A DNA stretch of 64,000 nucleotides from Isoetes taiwanensis (lineage: Eukaryota > Streptophyta > Lycopodiopsida > Isoetales > Isoetaceae). Below the pieces are notes generated by a model. That model did no database searches, had not been told where the DNA came from, and saw nothing but the letters and a program-made list of their open reading frames with translations. Of this stretch, positions 10,890 through 23,100 are shown piece by piece. The position numbers were made by a program, and so were the translations under genes. The stretch covers positions 14,301,877-14,365,876 of the forward strand of contig JAJEKV010000013.1 in NCBI GenBank assembly GCA_021234155.1, in the 5' to 3' direction. The first letter of the stretch is position 1. Each line of letters starts with the position of its first letter.

Positions 10890-12090
10890 AAGCATCATTC
10901 AGTTTTAGAAGCTTCTACTGCTCTCTAGTGAACTCTCTATCAAATGTGACACCTTTAAAATTGCAAGATCTCTCCATATAATACACGTACACAATACAAT
11001 GGAGGGAAAAAAAATAGAAATTCTTACCCCTTACTGTCCGTATTAGAATGATATATTAGGGATATATTTTAATATCAGGGTTTCATATGTATTTTTCTGC
11101 TGTTTGTATATTAATTATAGGTTTTGCATGATAGATATTTTACATCTACGGGATATTCTTTGTTTCAATGGTCTAGATTTAGCCACAATATGTATTTAGC
11201 CAATGTGGATCATATGTTATATCTCTTGGATGAGATATTATTAGGGTCTGGTTGGGTTCAAGATCTTCTGCAAGACGAAATCGCAGTGTTCCTTGGATCA
11301 AACAAAGAGCTCCTAGTTTTTGGCTCACACGAGATCTTTAGAATACAACAAGAAATGAAAAAGAAAAGGCAAAGAAGAGAAATAAGAACACAATTGAAAC
11401 TTAATTTCAAATGTTTTGATACCAAAATTTTTGACAACAACTGAAATAGCAAACTGCTACGATCAGAAATGGACATGAAAAAGCTTTATTCTTGCAAACT
11501 TCTAAGTCTAAGAAGTATACATTACAATGGCATTAGACAGAAATAGCAAACTGTCAAAAGTGGTAGCAACCTCTTATTTACGGGTAAGAAAGACTCCATG
11601 AATCTCTGAGATCTGCATGACGTGAACTATGTGATTTGTCCACGCCCTTGGGCATCATGACTGAGTCACTCCGAGCATCTCACTTCTGGTGCATTTCTGC
11701 TTCTCGACGCCTTGTGAAGATTAGGATGAACCTCCTATTTAGGCATGCTTGGCCTAAGACTTGGTTGATGATGCAACAATAGCATTCATGAATAGTCCTG
11801 TGCGTGACAAGGACCGACCAACCTCCCACCCCTTCCCAAAAGAAAAAGAGGGTTGGAGGGGGAGGGGGAGCAACACAATTGAGGGCTTTCAAATATTATG
11901 GGATCTTTCATGAGGGGGATAGACAACAACTTGAGTAGTGCCTTCATGATTCTGCAACTTGTTGTTCCTATAATAGGAGTTAAGAAACTGTGCACAAATT
12001 TGCTGCCGACTTTGGATGAAAACCCAGTTTAGGTGTAGGATCTATTAAGAAGTGGCAGTTGACCATTTCCTCAAAAAGTGAGGTGAACTA
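10890..12090. other. Unassigned DNA
   Basis: This is AT-rich sequence with short open frames (11,124-11,444 +, 11,680-11,892 -). They have low-complexity composition and no family resemblance. Nothing else could be supported. Confidence 0.4.
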
Positions 12091-12302
12091 TTAAGGGAGC
12101 ACAATTGCATTCCAAGAGCAGAGCTACTTCCAGACGGTAATGCTAACATTTGCATTTGGGATGCAAAATGGGTGCTCGCGTACAATGAAGCATTGGGCAA
12201 TGTAACTCAAAGTAGCACAAATGAAGCACTAGAGAATGTTAACTCAAAGCAACACAAAAGCCTATTTGTATGTAAAAGGTTAGGAGCAAGAATCAACATG
12301 TC

Positions 12303-15300
12303 ATGCTTAAGATCATGTCTTGGAATGTGAGAGGAGCACGTTCATCTCCTCAAAAATGGCAGAGGTTGGCTAACATTAGAGGTAATTTGAGATCTCATTT
12401 TGTCCCATTAAGGGATGCTTAAAAAGCCACATCAGCTTTTTAAACTGTCCAATAAGAGAAGAGCTCCAGTGTATTTTATTCCAGTATTATGTGGCAGCAG
12501 TAATTAATGCAGTTCTAACTAACTTTTGCAGTGTCATTTTTCTACTATAACTTTTGATCAAAAACTCCGATTCAAACACTATTTGTGGCAATGGATTCGT
12601 CTCCTCAAGATCTTTCTAATGACAACCCATTGTTATATCTTTTGGGATGTAAATATATAAGAAAAGAGCAAAAAACCATATTTTTTAAGGTTAACACATA
12701 TGGCTTGTATTGAAATACATCATAACCATATATCACTTGAAAGATCTTTTCATTATGCATCTAATGCAACAAACGCCGCAGCATTTTCATGAGTAGATCA
12801 AAAGTTATAGGGAAAAAACGACAGCAATGAAGTTGTTAATGCTGCATTAATTGCAGTTTGATGTAGAGTACTCATTCTATTGGAGGATTCTTATGGGGAC
12901 AAAAAGAGATCTCAAATTACCTCTAATGTTTAATTAAACACATTAATCCAGATATTTTATGTATTCAAGAGCATAAATGTGATAGAGGCAGGGTTGTTCC
13001 AACGATGAATTTGTTTGGGAAGCAAACTTCTACTATAATAAGTACTTCAGGCAAGGCTCGGGGTGGTACAATGATAGCCTGGAGTATGGATGTTCATGTC
13101 ACATTTACAGCAAAAGATAAATTTGGAAGGTGGACAGTCATTAAATGGAAGCAAGGACTTCTAAGAATGTGGTATCATTAATGTATATACATCTAATATT
13201 CCTAGAAAAAGAGCAACTTTACGGGCTTCTTTATGTAATAAAATACCAAAATGGGGAGAAAATGTGGCTTGGCTTTTAGTAGGGGATTTCAATATGGTCG
13301 AATCAGCACAAGACAGATTAGGTGGTGGACAGATTGTAAGCGGCTTTGAACGGCAGCAGTGGCAGAAGTTACTCTTTCAACATGGGTTTATGGAAGTTGA
13401 TGGAGATTCGTCTTTTACTTGGACTAATAATTGGGTTGGCCCAGGATTGTCACAGGCTCGTCATGATCGAATGTATGCAAATAGTGTGCTTTGTGATATA
13501 TGTCCACGGTTATGGAGGCTTAATTATTTGGCACAAGCAGTCTCGGACCATAATCCTCAAATTCTTGAAAATCGTGAACTTACTCATAGTCGACAAAAGA
13601 GAAAAATGGTATTTAAATTGAATACTAGATGGTTGCCTAATGAGGAGTTTGAAGCAGGATGTTAGGAGGCTTGGCAAAAGGCTTCATCTCAACAACATGG
13701 TATGCGAAGAATTGTTGAGGCTTTGGCAAATGTCAAGATTTTTGCGAAAAGGCGCAACGAGTCCGTGAAGAAAAAGAGACATTAAGTTATATGCTGAATT
13801 AGAGGAGCTTAAGAAAGTGGGTACGGACTCTTTTAGATTGCAACAGGTTATTGATGCTATTCGTGGTCTTGAAATGGCCCAAATTCAATCAGCACGAGTT
13901 AAATCTGGATTAACCTGGCTGAAAGATGGAGATCGTTGTAATAAGCTGTTTTTTAGAGCTTCAAAGCAGAAGATGTATGCCGCTACTATGCACTCTTTAT
14001 CTCTGCCGGATGGGAGGGTAATGACGGAGCCAAATGAGATTAAGCAGTCCCTTACTCAATACTTTGAAACTTTTTTTAAGGTCAAACACTTGCCTCATGA
14101 AGATGTAATGCAAGATATTGTGCTTTCTAAGGTTCATGCAATTCTTTCACAAGAGGAATCTCAATTGTTAGAGGCTCCACTGTCCATGTCTGAATTGCGA
14201 GCAGCAACATTTGAGTTGGCTTCCGATAAATGTCCAGGTATGGATGGTATTCCTGTAGAATTTTTTAAAAGGTATTGGGAATGGAGGCATACAAAGATTT
14301 GTGTACTTCACATCAATTTGATAGGATTTTGAATACGGGTTTGATTTCTCTTATTCCTAAAGTGAAAGAACCTGTGAGCATTCATGATTGGCGCCCAATA
14401 ACTCTTCTATCTACTATCTATAAAATTATTGCAAAAGCCTATGCAGAAAGACTTAAACAGGTTTTGGGATTGAGAATAGATGCGGCTCAGTCAGGCTTTC
14501 TTCCAGGTCGGCAAAATTTTCATAATATAGTGGCAGCATATGAAGGAGTTCATTAGGCCCAATGTTCAGGTCAAAATCTTCTATATTTAAAATTGGATTT
14601 TGCTAAAGCTTATAATAGTGTGAAGTGGACTTTCTTGGATGCCATGCTTTTGAAATTGGGATTTGGGTCTAGTTTCCGTTCTATGATGCATAAAATGTTG
14701 ATTTCTGCTAAGGGGGTAGCACTGTATCATGGAGAACCATTGGTGCTTTTTCCAATTGAACGTGGAATAAGGCAAGGTTGCCTTTTAGCTCCTTTTTTGT
14801 TTACTATAGTGGCAGAAGGACTTTCGCAACTATTGCATGAGGCTGAAAAGGATGGTTTGGTAAAGGGATTATTATTGGTGGAAGGTGAACAGGTTTTGGT
14901 TAATCAGTTTGCAGACGATACCTTCTTGCTAGTGGATGGTGAAGAGAATAATGTGCAGATAATCAAAAAGATTTTGGATATATTTTCAATTGCATCTGGT
15001 TGTCTCCTTAATTGGGCTAAGTGTAGTGCCTTATGGGTGGGGAAGGAAGCAGTTCCGCATTTTTTATATGAGTGCCTGGAAGGTTGTTGTACCATCTGCA
15101 AAGACAAAGCTTCTAGGAGTCCCCTTTGGTCTACATATTGACATGAATGAAGCATGGGATGAAATTATCTTAAATTTACAAAGGCAACTGATTTGGTGGA
15201 GAGGTTCAAAGTTATCCTTGGCAGGTAGAATTCAAGTAGCTAAGTCAGTATTGAACAATATGCATATTTATTTGATTTCGGTTCTATTGGCTCCAGCTTC

Positions 15301-16624
15301 TAAGTTTGCAGAGATAAAAAAGATTGTAAGAGATTTTGTCTACTGTATCGATCAAGGAGGCACTGTGTGAAGGTGGCGTGGAAGAAATGTATGTTGTTTA
15401 AACAACAAGGAGGACTTGGTATGTTGGATCTTTCTTTACAGGGTAAGGTCTTAGCTTCTAAGCTATTGTTCAGTTTGTTGAAATATGATTGTGCATCACC
15501 AGGTATGAAGTTACTTAAACAATCAGTAAAGAAGTGTATGGTTTTTCATAAGCGAGGTGTGAGAATTGAGCTCCCTTGGGCATTGTTATATCCATTGAAA
15601 GCTTATCCACATGCCTCTCCAGTACTGAAAGGCTTGCTTCAGGCCTGGAAGGTAGTCCAGCAGGTGATTACATTTGATTGGGAAGCTTGTCTCCAGGCAT
15701 CTTCCCCCTTTCTGTGGTTGCCTTTGTATACTCATGGACAACTACACCCAGTTGTAGAATTTATGCATGTGCATTCCCAAGCGAGGTGGCGGAGAACAGG
15801 TATTATTTCTATTGAACAGTGGTATTTTGGTATTGACATTGCTCCTTGGCAATGGTTTCAGGAGACATATGGGTTGTTGGATAAAGATATCAATATATGG
15901 GCTTATGTAGCAAGTGCTCTTCCTCTAATTAAGAAGGTGGGTAACAAGAGATGATGGAACTTTGTTCAAGGTATTAAAGAAGGCAAGAAGCTAGTAAGTT
16001 CATGCTACAGATTGCTTACCTCCTCAGGTACTTTATCACCTTCTCGAAAATGGCACTTACAGACTTTGCCTTCTCAATGGCACTCCATCTGGAACCTTGT
16101 TTGGTCTAAATATAATCCTCCAAAGGTAAATGTTCTACTTTGGCAGGTGATTCATCGCTCTTTGAGAGTTAATCAGATGGTTCATCGCTTTAAGCCGGGA
16201 GTAAGCCCACTTTGCCCAATGTGTGAGCGGTGCATTGAAACATTGGAGCACTGTTTATATTTGTGTGCAGAGCTGAGTAGTCTTAGGTCCTGGCTGCATT
16301 CTCTTTTTGGAGTATCTTTGGATAGTCAGCACTTTCTTTTGGGTATTTATCCAAATCAGTGGACTGCTTCTAAAAGGATTGCATTTCACATGGAAAAGTC
16401 TTGCCTAATATGGAGTGTATGGAAGAAGCGAACGAAGAAAGGTCTTTTATGATAAACGTATTTCTTCTCAGGTGGTGCTTCAAGAAATTCGTAAGAAGTT
16501 GTATAATTGCTTTCAGATCTCCAATTGGCCTGATCGTATTAAAATTTCAATCTGGAGTGATCATCTAAAAGTGATTGACTTCAGGGACATTTCTTACTTC
16601 TGGAAGTACTTTGTAATATTTTGA
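12303..16624 (+). pseudogene. ORF2 of LINE copy 2 (APE endonuclease, RT, zf-RVT), multiply broken
   Basis: The start MLKIMSWNVRGAR at 12,303 is the usual endonuclease opening. After the inserted element comes INPDILCIQEHKCD (catalytic Glu), GDFNMVES (13,280s) and SDHNPQ (13,550). The RT has KCPGMDGIPVEFF, ISLIPKVKEPVSIHDWRPIT, DFAKAYNSVKW (motif A) and NQFADDTFLLV (catalytic FADD, about 14,910). The C-terminal zf-RVT holds LLWQVIHRSLRVNQM and CPMCERCIETLEHC (16,140-16,250). Frameshifts are seen near 13,165, 13,780, 14,280, 15,090 and 15,365; in-frame stops are at about 13,663, 14,554 and 15,952. Those stops are single TAG or TGA codons where the family has an ordinary codon, possibly Trp. The catalytic RT box is intact, but the protein cannot be made. 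Confidence 0.9.
12379..12923. mobile_element. 545-bp fold-back/MITE-like element inside a LINE endonuclease
   Basis: It begins GAGGTAATTTGAGATCTC and ends with the exact inverse, GAGATCTCAAATTACCTC. The match continues inward as TTTTGTCCC. Further in, CTATAACTTTTGATC near 12,543 is inverted near 12,800, and TTAATGCAG near 12,505 is inverted near 12,845, so both halves fold on each other. TA flanks each end (12,377-12,378 and 12,924-12,925), which fits a TA target duplication, although the inverted similarity runs a few bases further out (ACAT and ATGT). It interrupts the LINE coding frame between RLANIR and LIKHINPD. It holds no open frame of note. Confidence 0.75.
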
Positions 16625-16745
16625 GTGTATAATATGAAGTAAAACACGTTCTTCAAAAAAAAAAAAAACATGTTATGTGAAAAGTTCCAAATCAGAAAGA
16701 GCATCTTCTGGTGTTTCCCAACCATTGGGATTGGGAATGTAGATC

Positions 16746-16832
16746 CAGCTAGTATTTTCTCCCAAACAATCTGTGGGTTTCTACAGCTAGTATTTTCTCC
16801 CAAACAATCTGTGGGTTTCCATTGATTGCATA
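16746..16832. repeat. 44-bp tandem duplication
   Basis: The unit containing CAGCTAGTATTTTCTCCC and AAACAATCTGTGGGTTTC is present twice in tandem just downstream of the LINE copy 2 poly(A). No gene is visible between 16,670 and 17,180. Confidence 0.6.
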
Positions 16833-17189
16833 CTAACAAAGCGGGGATCATGTCTGATATGTGTGGCTTCTAATAAGAATGTGCATTAATGGCCTATATC
16901 TAGAAAATATAGCGCCAGCCCTCAATGCCTACTAAAAGCAGGACAAGAGCTCTAATGGTAGCATTGTTACTATCCAAGATTATGCTCTTGTCAGTTAAAG
17001 ACTATTGTTGCTTCTCTTGAAGTGTTCACTGAAGAGGTATTTTGAATTGAGAAGCCAAGGTGCACCACCGAGACGTGGGCAACATATGCTGAGGAAATGC
17101 TTCTAAATGAGTGGAACCGCTTGTTGTTTTAAGAGCTGTTATAAACCATAAAAGTTCCTATAATTTGCAGGAAGATTGTGGCCTATTGT

Positions 17190-19825
17190 AAATGAGAATA
17201 GAATAGATTTTTTATCCTCCACGGAGACCAATTGGCCTATGGGACCCAAACAAAAAGAGAGCAACAAGCGTATTACTGTCAGGATTAAAAAACCCTTGCC
17301 TCTAAGGGTTTTCGAGGGAAAAACCTTAGCAGCAATAAGTATGCTGGTACACTGTACAATTGTATAAGACAATTCAGTACTGCCCCAAAGGACACAACTG
17401 AGTCCATGTATCCAGAACTTCCTGGAGGTATGACCCCAACAAGCCCACAGAGGTCGTATTCAATAACTTATGCAGTGACTGGTCAGACACAACTAACCAA
17501 ACATACCATGCCCAGATATGGGCAAACGCTCGACAGATCTGAAGGGCATGACATTCATCTTCAATGGCACCCTTGTGGAAACGGTGACAAAGCCTATCCT
17601 CCCGTGCTTTCCGAGTCCATCGCCCTGTCTCAATGCAGAGATGATGCGCACCCGTGCGAATGGAAGCTATAAGTTTGCACTTCTTCATAAGCAAATGGGT
17701 GTGCAAGTACTGATGCAGGCCTCTCTTGAGCATGGGATTGACTTGATGCTGATATTTTGCCATCTTAACGTGTGTCAGAGCATCTGCATCCCAGAGCTTG
17801 CAAGGGAGCTAGCATCTAGGTACAGCTTTAGTGCATTATGATCCTTCTTTGTCCGTACCTGCACGTATCTATATGCCTATACATTCCAACGTGAGAATCA
17901 CTGACCTTGCTTATCCTTCCAGCAGGTTTGAGGCATTGGGGGGGACCCATTGCTACGACCAAAGCAAGCTTGGGAAAATGTGTATCACCCATACGACCAC
18001 CTTCTGGAAGTAAATAATATGGCATTCCAATGCAGCCCTTTGAAGGGGTAGAAAACCTGTCTCCTGGAGCAGGATTTAGTATGGAACTATGGATTTTACC
18101 CCAAGGGCTCGTGCCAAGAAGGCTTTCTGCACCTGCTTCAGGTCATTCCAGGTGGTGAGGGATAACATCGGACCCCACACCTCTGCCCCGTATAGGAGAA
18201 CCGGCTCAACCAAGCCCCTAAACAGGGTGGCCCCAGGCATACAACTTTGCCTTGTGGCTATTGCTCTGCATGGCATATAGTGCTTTCCAACCTGCCGTGA
18301 CACGCAACCTGATGGCAAGCATCCCAGTGGGTGGTAGTAGAGAACTCGATCCCCAAATACTTGTAGGTCAGAGCCACTTCCACATCTTGTTCTTGATAAG
18401 TGAATGAGGAAAGCCGTGGCTGATGGGATGACAAAACTAACAGCACCCTAGTTTTGGCCAAGTTAACTCGCATGTCAGCGAACTGGCAGAAAGTGTCAAG
18501 AGCATCCAGGTGACGTTGCATACCTCTAGAGTATAGGCCAGGAGGTCTACATCGTCAGCATATATGAGTTGTCAGATTATGTGGTGGATGAGATGAGCAA
18601 CCCCCCCTCCCTCCATGCTCAGAAAGCCAATCTTCCAGCTAATCAATGTATAGGCCAAAGAGTGTGGGGGAGAGGGGGCAACCCTGGCGTACTCCAATAT
18701 TACTGATTTCCGGCTATCCTGATAATGTGAGACGGCCTGAGCATGCCTCGTATAGTCTGTATATTGCATTTTGCAAGTCAACGGGGGTCCCTAGCTACCT
18801 CAATCTATCCCATAACTTGTCCTGGGACACTGTGTCAAAAGCCTTTGCGAAATCCATGAAACAACAATACAGATTTTGCCAGTGATTCCTGCTATCCTCA
18901 ATCAGTGTGCACAAAGTGAAAATATGGTCAATGGTGATCAAGGAATGCTGGGCCGAAAGCCTGCTTGCGTCAGAGCACGCACCTCTGCTTCTTCTGCCCA
19001 TATAGTCAGCTGCTGCTCAAGGATGTCAACCAACAATTTTGCAAAGAGAGAGCCGACCATGAGAGTGCGATAGTTGGCTAGGCATTGAGGGTCACCTGCC
19101 TTGTATATGGGCACAACTCTACTAGTGATCCACTGCGGGGGGAAGCCTTCTCACAATGCTTTATTGAATAGTGCCATGAGGAGGGGCACCATTGGAGGCC
19201 CAGCTCACTTCAGAAGTTCTGCCTGCATGCCATCTAAATTTGTTGCCTTCCCATTAGCTAGGCATTGTAGGCCCATTATGACATCCCCCTTTGTTATGAC
19301 CAGTGCCAGGCCCATCTGTGGAGGCATTGTTGCCCGGCCCCCGAGCGGATCGTAAAGCTGTTGCAAGTACTGTATCTATTGCTCCGAGGTGATGTTCCCT
19401 GTGGGCTGTGTAACCTTACTCAATACCTTTCTCCAGAATGTTCCAGGGTGCCGATCCAGGAGACCGAACATCTGTTGCTGGTGCTCTGCGAGGTATCTTG
19501 CTTTCTTGTTTTTGAGGAAGAATCAGTATTGACTGATGGCCTGTGGGCACAAGGTGGGATCGGTGACTTATCGGACTCCGCGTTTGATCTCCCTACACTC
19601 ATCATCAGACCATCTGTTGCAGGTGAAGGTGGTAGCGCCCGATGGCCTCCATGAGTGGCCTCTCCCAAAGCATTTTTCAGTGGCTGTCACAAGAAGGTGA
19701 GTCAGCTGGACATTCTGCTGCTGAAGTGTGGGAAGCTGCAGTAGTCTCTCCAGGACATGCTCAAGCATCCGAGCATAGATCTCTGCACGGTCATAAACCA
19801 GACGCAGCCGGGGCACCTGGGGTGT
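17190..19825 (-). mobile_element. LINE-A copy 1, 5'-truncated, minus strand, TATTC-type 3' tail
   Basis: On the minus strand this runs from the linker before RT (19,816) through RT to a 3' UTR that ends in the motif GGTCTCCGTGGAGGATAAA and two or so TATTC units (17,190-17,225) instead of poly(A). Its RT and C-terminal region differ from the L1-like copies and match the fragments at 28.7/48.0-49.0 and 52.5-52.8 kb and, more distantly, 43.5-45.0 kb. The endonuclease is missing, the usual 5' truncation. No convincing target duplication was found. Confidence 0.8.
17374..19816 (-). pseudogene. ORF2 (RT region) of LINE-A copy 1, broken
   Basis: Reading downward on the minus strand: a linker (RPSGATTFTCNRWSDDEC, about 19,600); RT fragments with QHSLITIDHIFTLC and FMDFAKAFDTVSQDKLWDRL (19,001-18,795, motif A); LIYADDVDLLA (about 18,568-18,540, the catalytic YADD box); then HLDALDTFCQFADMRVNLAK and TYKYLGIEF (18,521-18,258); VEPVLLYGAEVWGP and VQKAFLARALGVKS (18,318-18,076); and a Cys/His-containing tail (ETGRWTRKAREDRLCHRF, 17,763-17,374). 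YKYLG and LLYGAEVWG are typical of non-L1 LINE lineages such as Jockey/I-type elements. Several frameshifts and stops exclude function. Confidence 0.85.
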
Positions 19826-19829
19826 TGAA

Positions 19830-20110
19830 GCATATGCACTTCATCTTTAAAAAAGATAAGGGAAAGACCTTGCTCAATCACCTGGAGCTTTTGAGATAGC
19901 CAATACCCAACATCCATAAGTAATTTGTTTCCAGAAGCATCCAATACATTATTGCCTGTGCTCAAACATTTCATGATTAGCTCCTGACCTGCTCCTTCAG
20001 CAACAACTATGACTATGTGGCCATATTAGTTAGTTTGTAAGATGTAAAATTGTCTGGTGCTTAGCTGATCTGAGCAGAGATTCAGCCATAAATATTTCTG
20101 ATTTTCTGAA
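19830..20110. other. Unassigned short spacer
   Basis: This lies between the LINE-A truncation point and the transposase-like pseudogene. A minus-strand frame ([20 protein letters not shown]) is open here, but I cannot assign it to a family. Confidence 0.3.
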
Positions 20111-20114
20111 TTTT

Positions 20115-23100
20115 TTGTTTATTATGCAATTTTTTTTTTCTGAATTCATTCATCATTTGCTTCTATGTAGGACTATTACAATGCAACTAGAGGAAGATCC
20201 TGGCAGCACGAGTGAAATTGGATTTGTAAAGGTTTTAGAAGGATCTACTTATGCAGCATTACGGAGGGAGATTGAAATTGATGAATTGCAATCTCTAGAT
20301 GGACGTGGATTTGTTTTTCTTAGGGAAAGAAACTTGCCACTATCACAAAAGCAAGAAGAAAAGTTCATCTTCCAGGGACAGGAGGTGCATGTAAGGCTTT
20401 CAGAATTCAATACTATAAAAAGACGGAAGATTGGGTCAGCATTAGGAGATGCAATTCCTAGGCCAGCGGTTGACACACATGAGCCAGGACCAATTGACAT
20501 AGAGGATGAAGCTGATGCAAACATAAACAATACTGAAATTTGTAGTCTTTCAAATGCTGCTACTATAAGTGCTTCAAATCTTGCTGCTATAAGTGGCCGT
20601 TTGAAATCAAAATATGCAACAAAGGCACAAACTAATAAGTAGAAAAGAGATTTGATGGAAAAGCTGGCCAAACTCAAGAGCATGGGGAGAGAGGATCGAG
20701 TTGAGGTCATGTCTTGTGATGTAGAAGGTCAGGCTATGTTCTACCTCTGGTGCATTGAATGCGATGTGCGTTATGGTCAAGGAGGCCATGACACTATAAG
20801 TAATTTCTTCAAGAGCTACATTCCTTCAAAAACGCATTCAAAGAATTATGAACGTCATCAACAACATAAAAATTCAAGTGTATCAGTTGAAAGTGTCCAA
20901 GATGTTGTGGAAAGCAGTCGGAAACATAACAAAATGGTTGTTGAGCATTGCCTTGCAAATGATGTAACTGAATTCACTAAAGAAACTGGATGTGTATTTG
21001 AGCTTTATGAAGCAAGTGTTGGTGGTTATGAAAACTTGGATGACATATGTATCATATGTGTTATATATCAAAAACCAATAAGGTTATTCCCTCTTGCTGG
21101 TTCTACTGTTTCAAATATGAGAGAGCATATCATGTCATCTAAGCATATTCAAAAGTTGAAGGCGGTTGATAAATAAAGCTGGTCGCCCTCGTAAGATTGA
21201 TGTGGATTCACGCCTATGTTTCGAGAGGTACATGATCTACCTTGTCAATGGTCATTCAGCCCTTGTGAAGTTATGTTGGGAATTTCATCAAATGAAATAT
21301 CGTTTGGCGGATAAAACAAAAGATTTGCGACCCTTCTTGGATGAATCAAATCAAGGCCATAGATGGTATTGTGAACCTAAATTGCAAGGCAGATTTATGG
21401 TGAATGGAGAATATTTGGAAGTGAATGGCAACATTTAGGCACACTAATTGTAAGCGTATTTCAAATGATGGTTAGGCCTTTACCAACTTTCAATGTTCTA
21501 ATTGTGCATCAATTCCTAAGAAGACGGACTTTTACATGAGAGTCCATAGGCAACATGAACAAGGGATTCACTATCAACAAAAGATTGCATTAGAGTTGAT
21601 GGCAAAAAAAGGTACAACCAAAATTAGGAAGCTAAAGAGGGAATTGTTGTTTGCCAAGATGAGAGCCACAACACTTGCAGTTAGAACAAGATCTCTAAAG
21701 GATGCTCTGGCTGAGTCTATCCATAGAAAAGATGTGCAAAAATTTTGCCGGGATATTAGTGAAGCACATTACCAAGGGAAGTTTCATGGAAAACCTACAT
21801 TATGGAACTTCTTGACGGATATTGCGCAAAATATTATTCGACCTGGTCATAAGAGAAGATACAAGGACACCACCAAAGCACTTTTTGAGACTATAAATAT
21901 ATGGAGTGGAGCAAGGATGCATAACTTTTTGTCCTAGTGTCTCCACAACGATGCGGTCTACAAGGAAAAACTTCACATATAGACTTTTTGTACATCTTGC
22001 AAAGACATATATGAAGCATATGTAGGAATTGGATCTCCCACTTGGAAGTGTGCCTACACTTGTTGCAGAAAATGAGACAGTAATAAAACGAGCCATACGA
22101 TGGATTGCAAGAGATGATTGTTTGATTGGTTTTTGTGGTAAAGCAGAAAACCACAAATGTGATTCCTCTTTTATAACTAAAGTAGGTTAAAGTGACATTG
22201 GATATGCCAACATTGTCCAGGCATTTGAAGAGAATGTTATTGCCCATTATGCACGAGCCCTTATAGTAAATCCTTTACACCTTAAGCTACCGAAGCTGGT
22301 ACTTGTTATTCAACTCACATGCAACAGGTTTAACCAAGATGATGTGAGATCTCAATGGTGTGAGATATTGGAACTTCGGGATGCTCATTTGCGGACTATT
22401 TTAGGACCCTTGTTAGGGCATAGTTCTGATAATGATGCAAGGCAAAGAGCATGCATGGTTCGAGATTATACATCAGTAAAAGGTGAAGGTGAACATTATG
22501 CAATTCCATGGGAAGAGTGGGTCCTAAATGCAAGTGTGAGAATGGATGGTAGTGTATATAGTTTGCATGATCAGGATTTCATCCACAATGGCAAAAAGCT
22601 TGTAAATCCATTGGACAATGCATATAGGAAACTATACCTTGGTAACGAGCTTGTTAATTTGAATGATGTGTGGCACATCTTCAATAATTGCCAAGGAGAT
22701 CGTGGTTTAGAAGTTGGAGATGTGGAAAAAAAAGATAGACAAAATTGGAGGGTTGCTCAAAGGATTGCATCTAGAAAGGTACAAGCTTCAAAGACAAAAC
22801 TTAGGCGAGGATAAAATGGACAACCAATGTGAACACTAGGTATGGAAGTGTATCTAGCAGTTGTGGCATTGTATATAGATATATTTCTATCTCCTACCAT
22901 GGACTTGCGGCATCGGATTAAGGCTGCATCAACTGTATCTTTCTTTTTGAGGTTAGTGGCCTTGTGTTTATATTAAACGCATAGTGTTTTCCTTTTATTG
23001 AATAAGAACTTAATAATAGACTCCATTGTTTTGTGGTAGATTGTGGAGATTATAGGTTATGAATCACGAGAGGCATTGCCTATCCAAAAATTTTATTAGC

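Larger units (their letters stand above)
12095..16668 (+). mobile_element. L1-like LINE (copy 2), plus strand, ends in poly(A)
   Basis: The element runs from an ORF1 tail (about 12,095-12,300, frame reading RAELLPDGNANICIWDAKW) through endonuclease, RT and zf-RVT to a 14-A tail at 16,655-16,668. The RT is a close relative of copy 1 at 1-4.8 kb: SARVKSGLTWLKDGD and CPGMDGIPVEFFKRYWEW against the same positions there. The 5' limit is uncertain, and I could not match a target duplication across the ends. A 545-bp inverted-repeat element is inserted in its endonuclease domain. Confidence 0.85.

Noticed and set aside
12379-12930. Intron within the LINE endonuclease
   Set aside because: No GT-AG borders; the ends are inverted repeats, which fits a DNA element.
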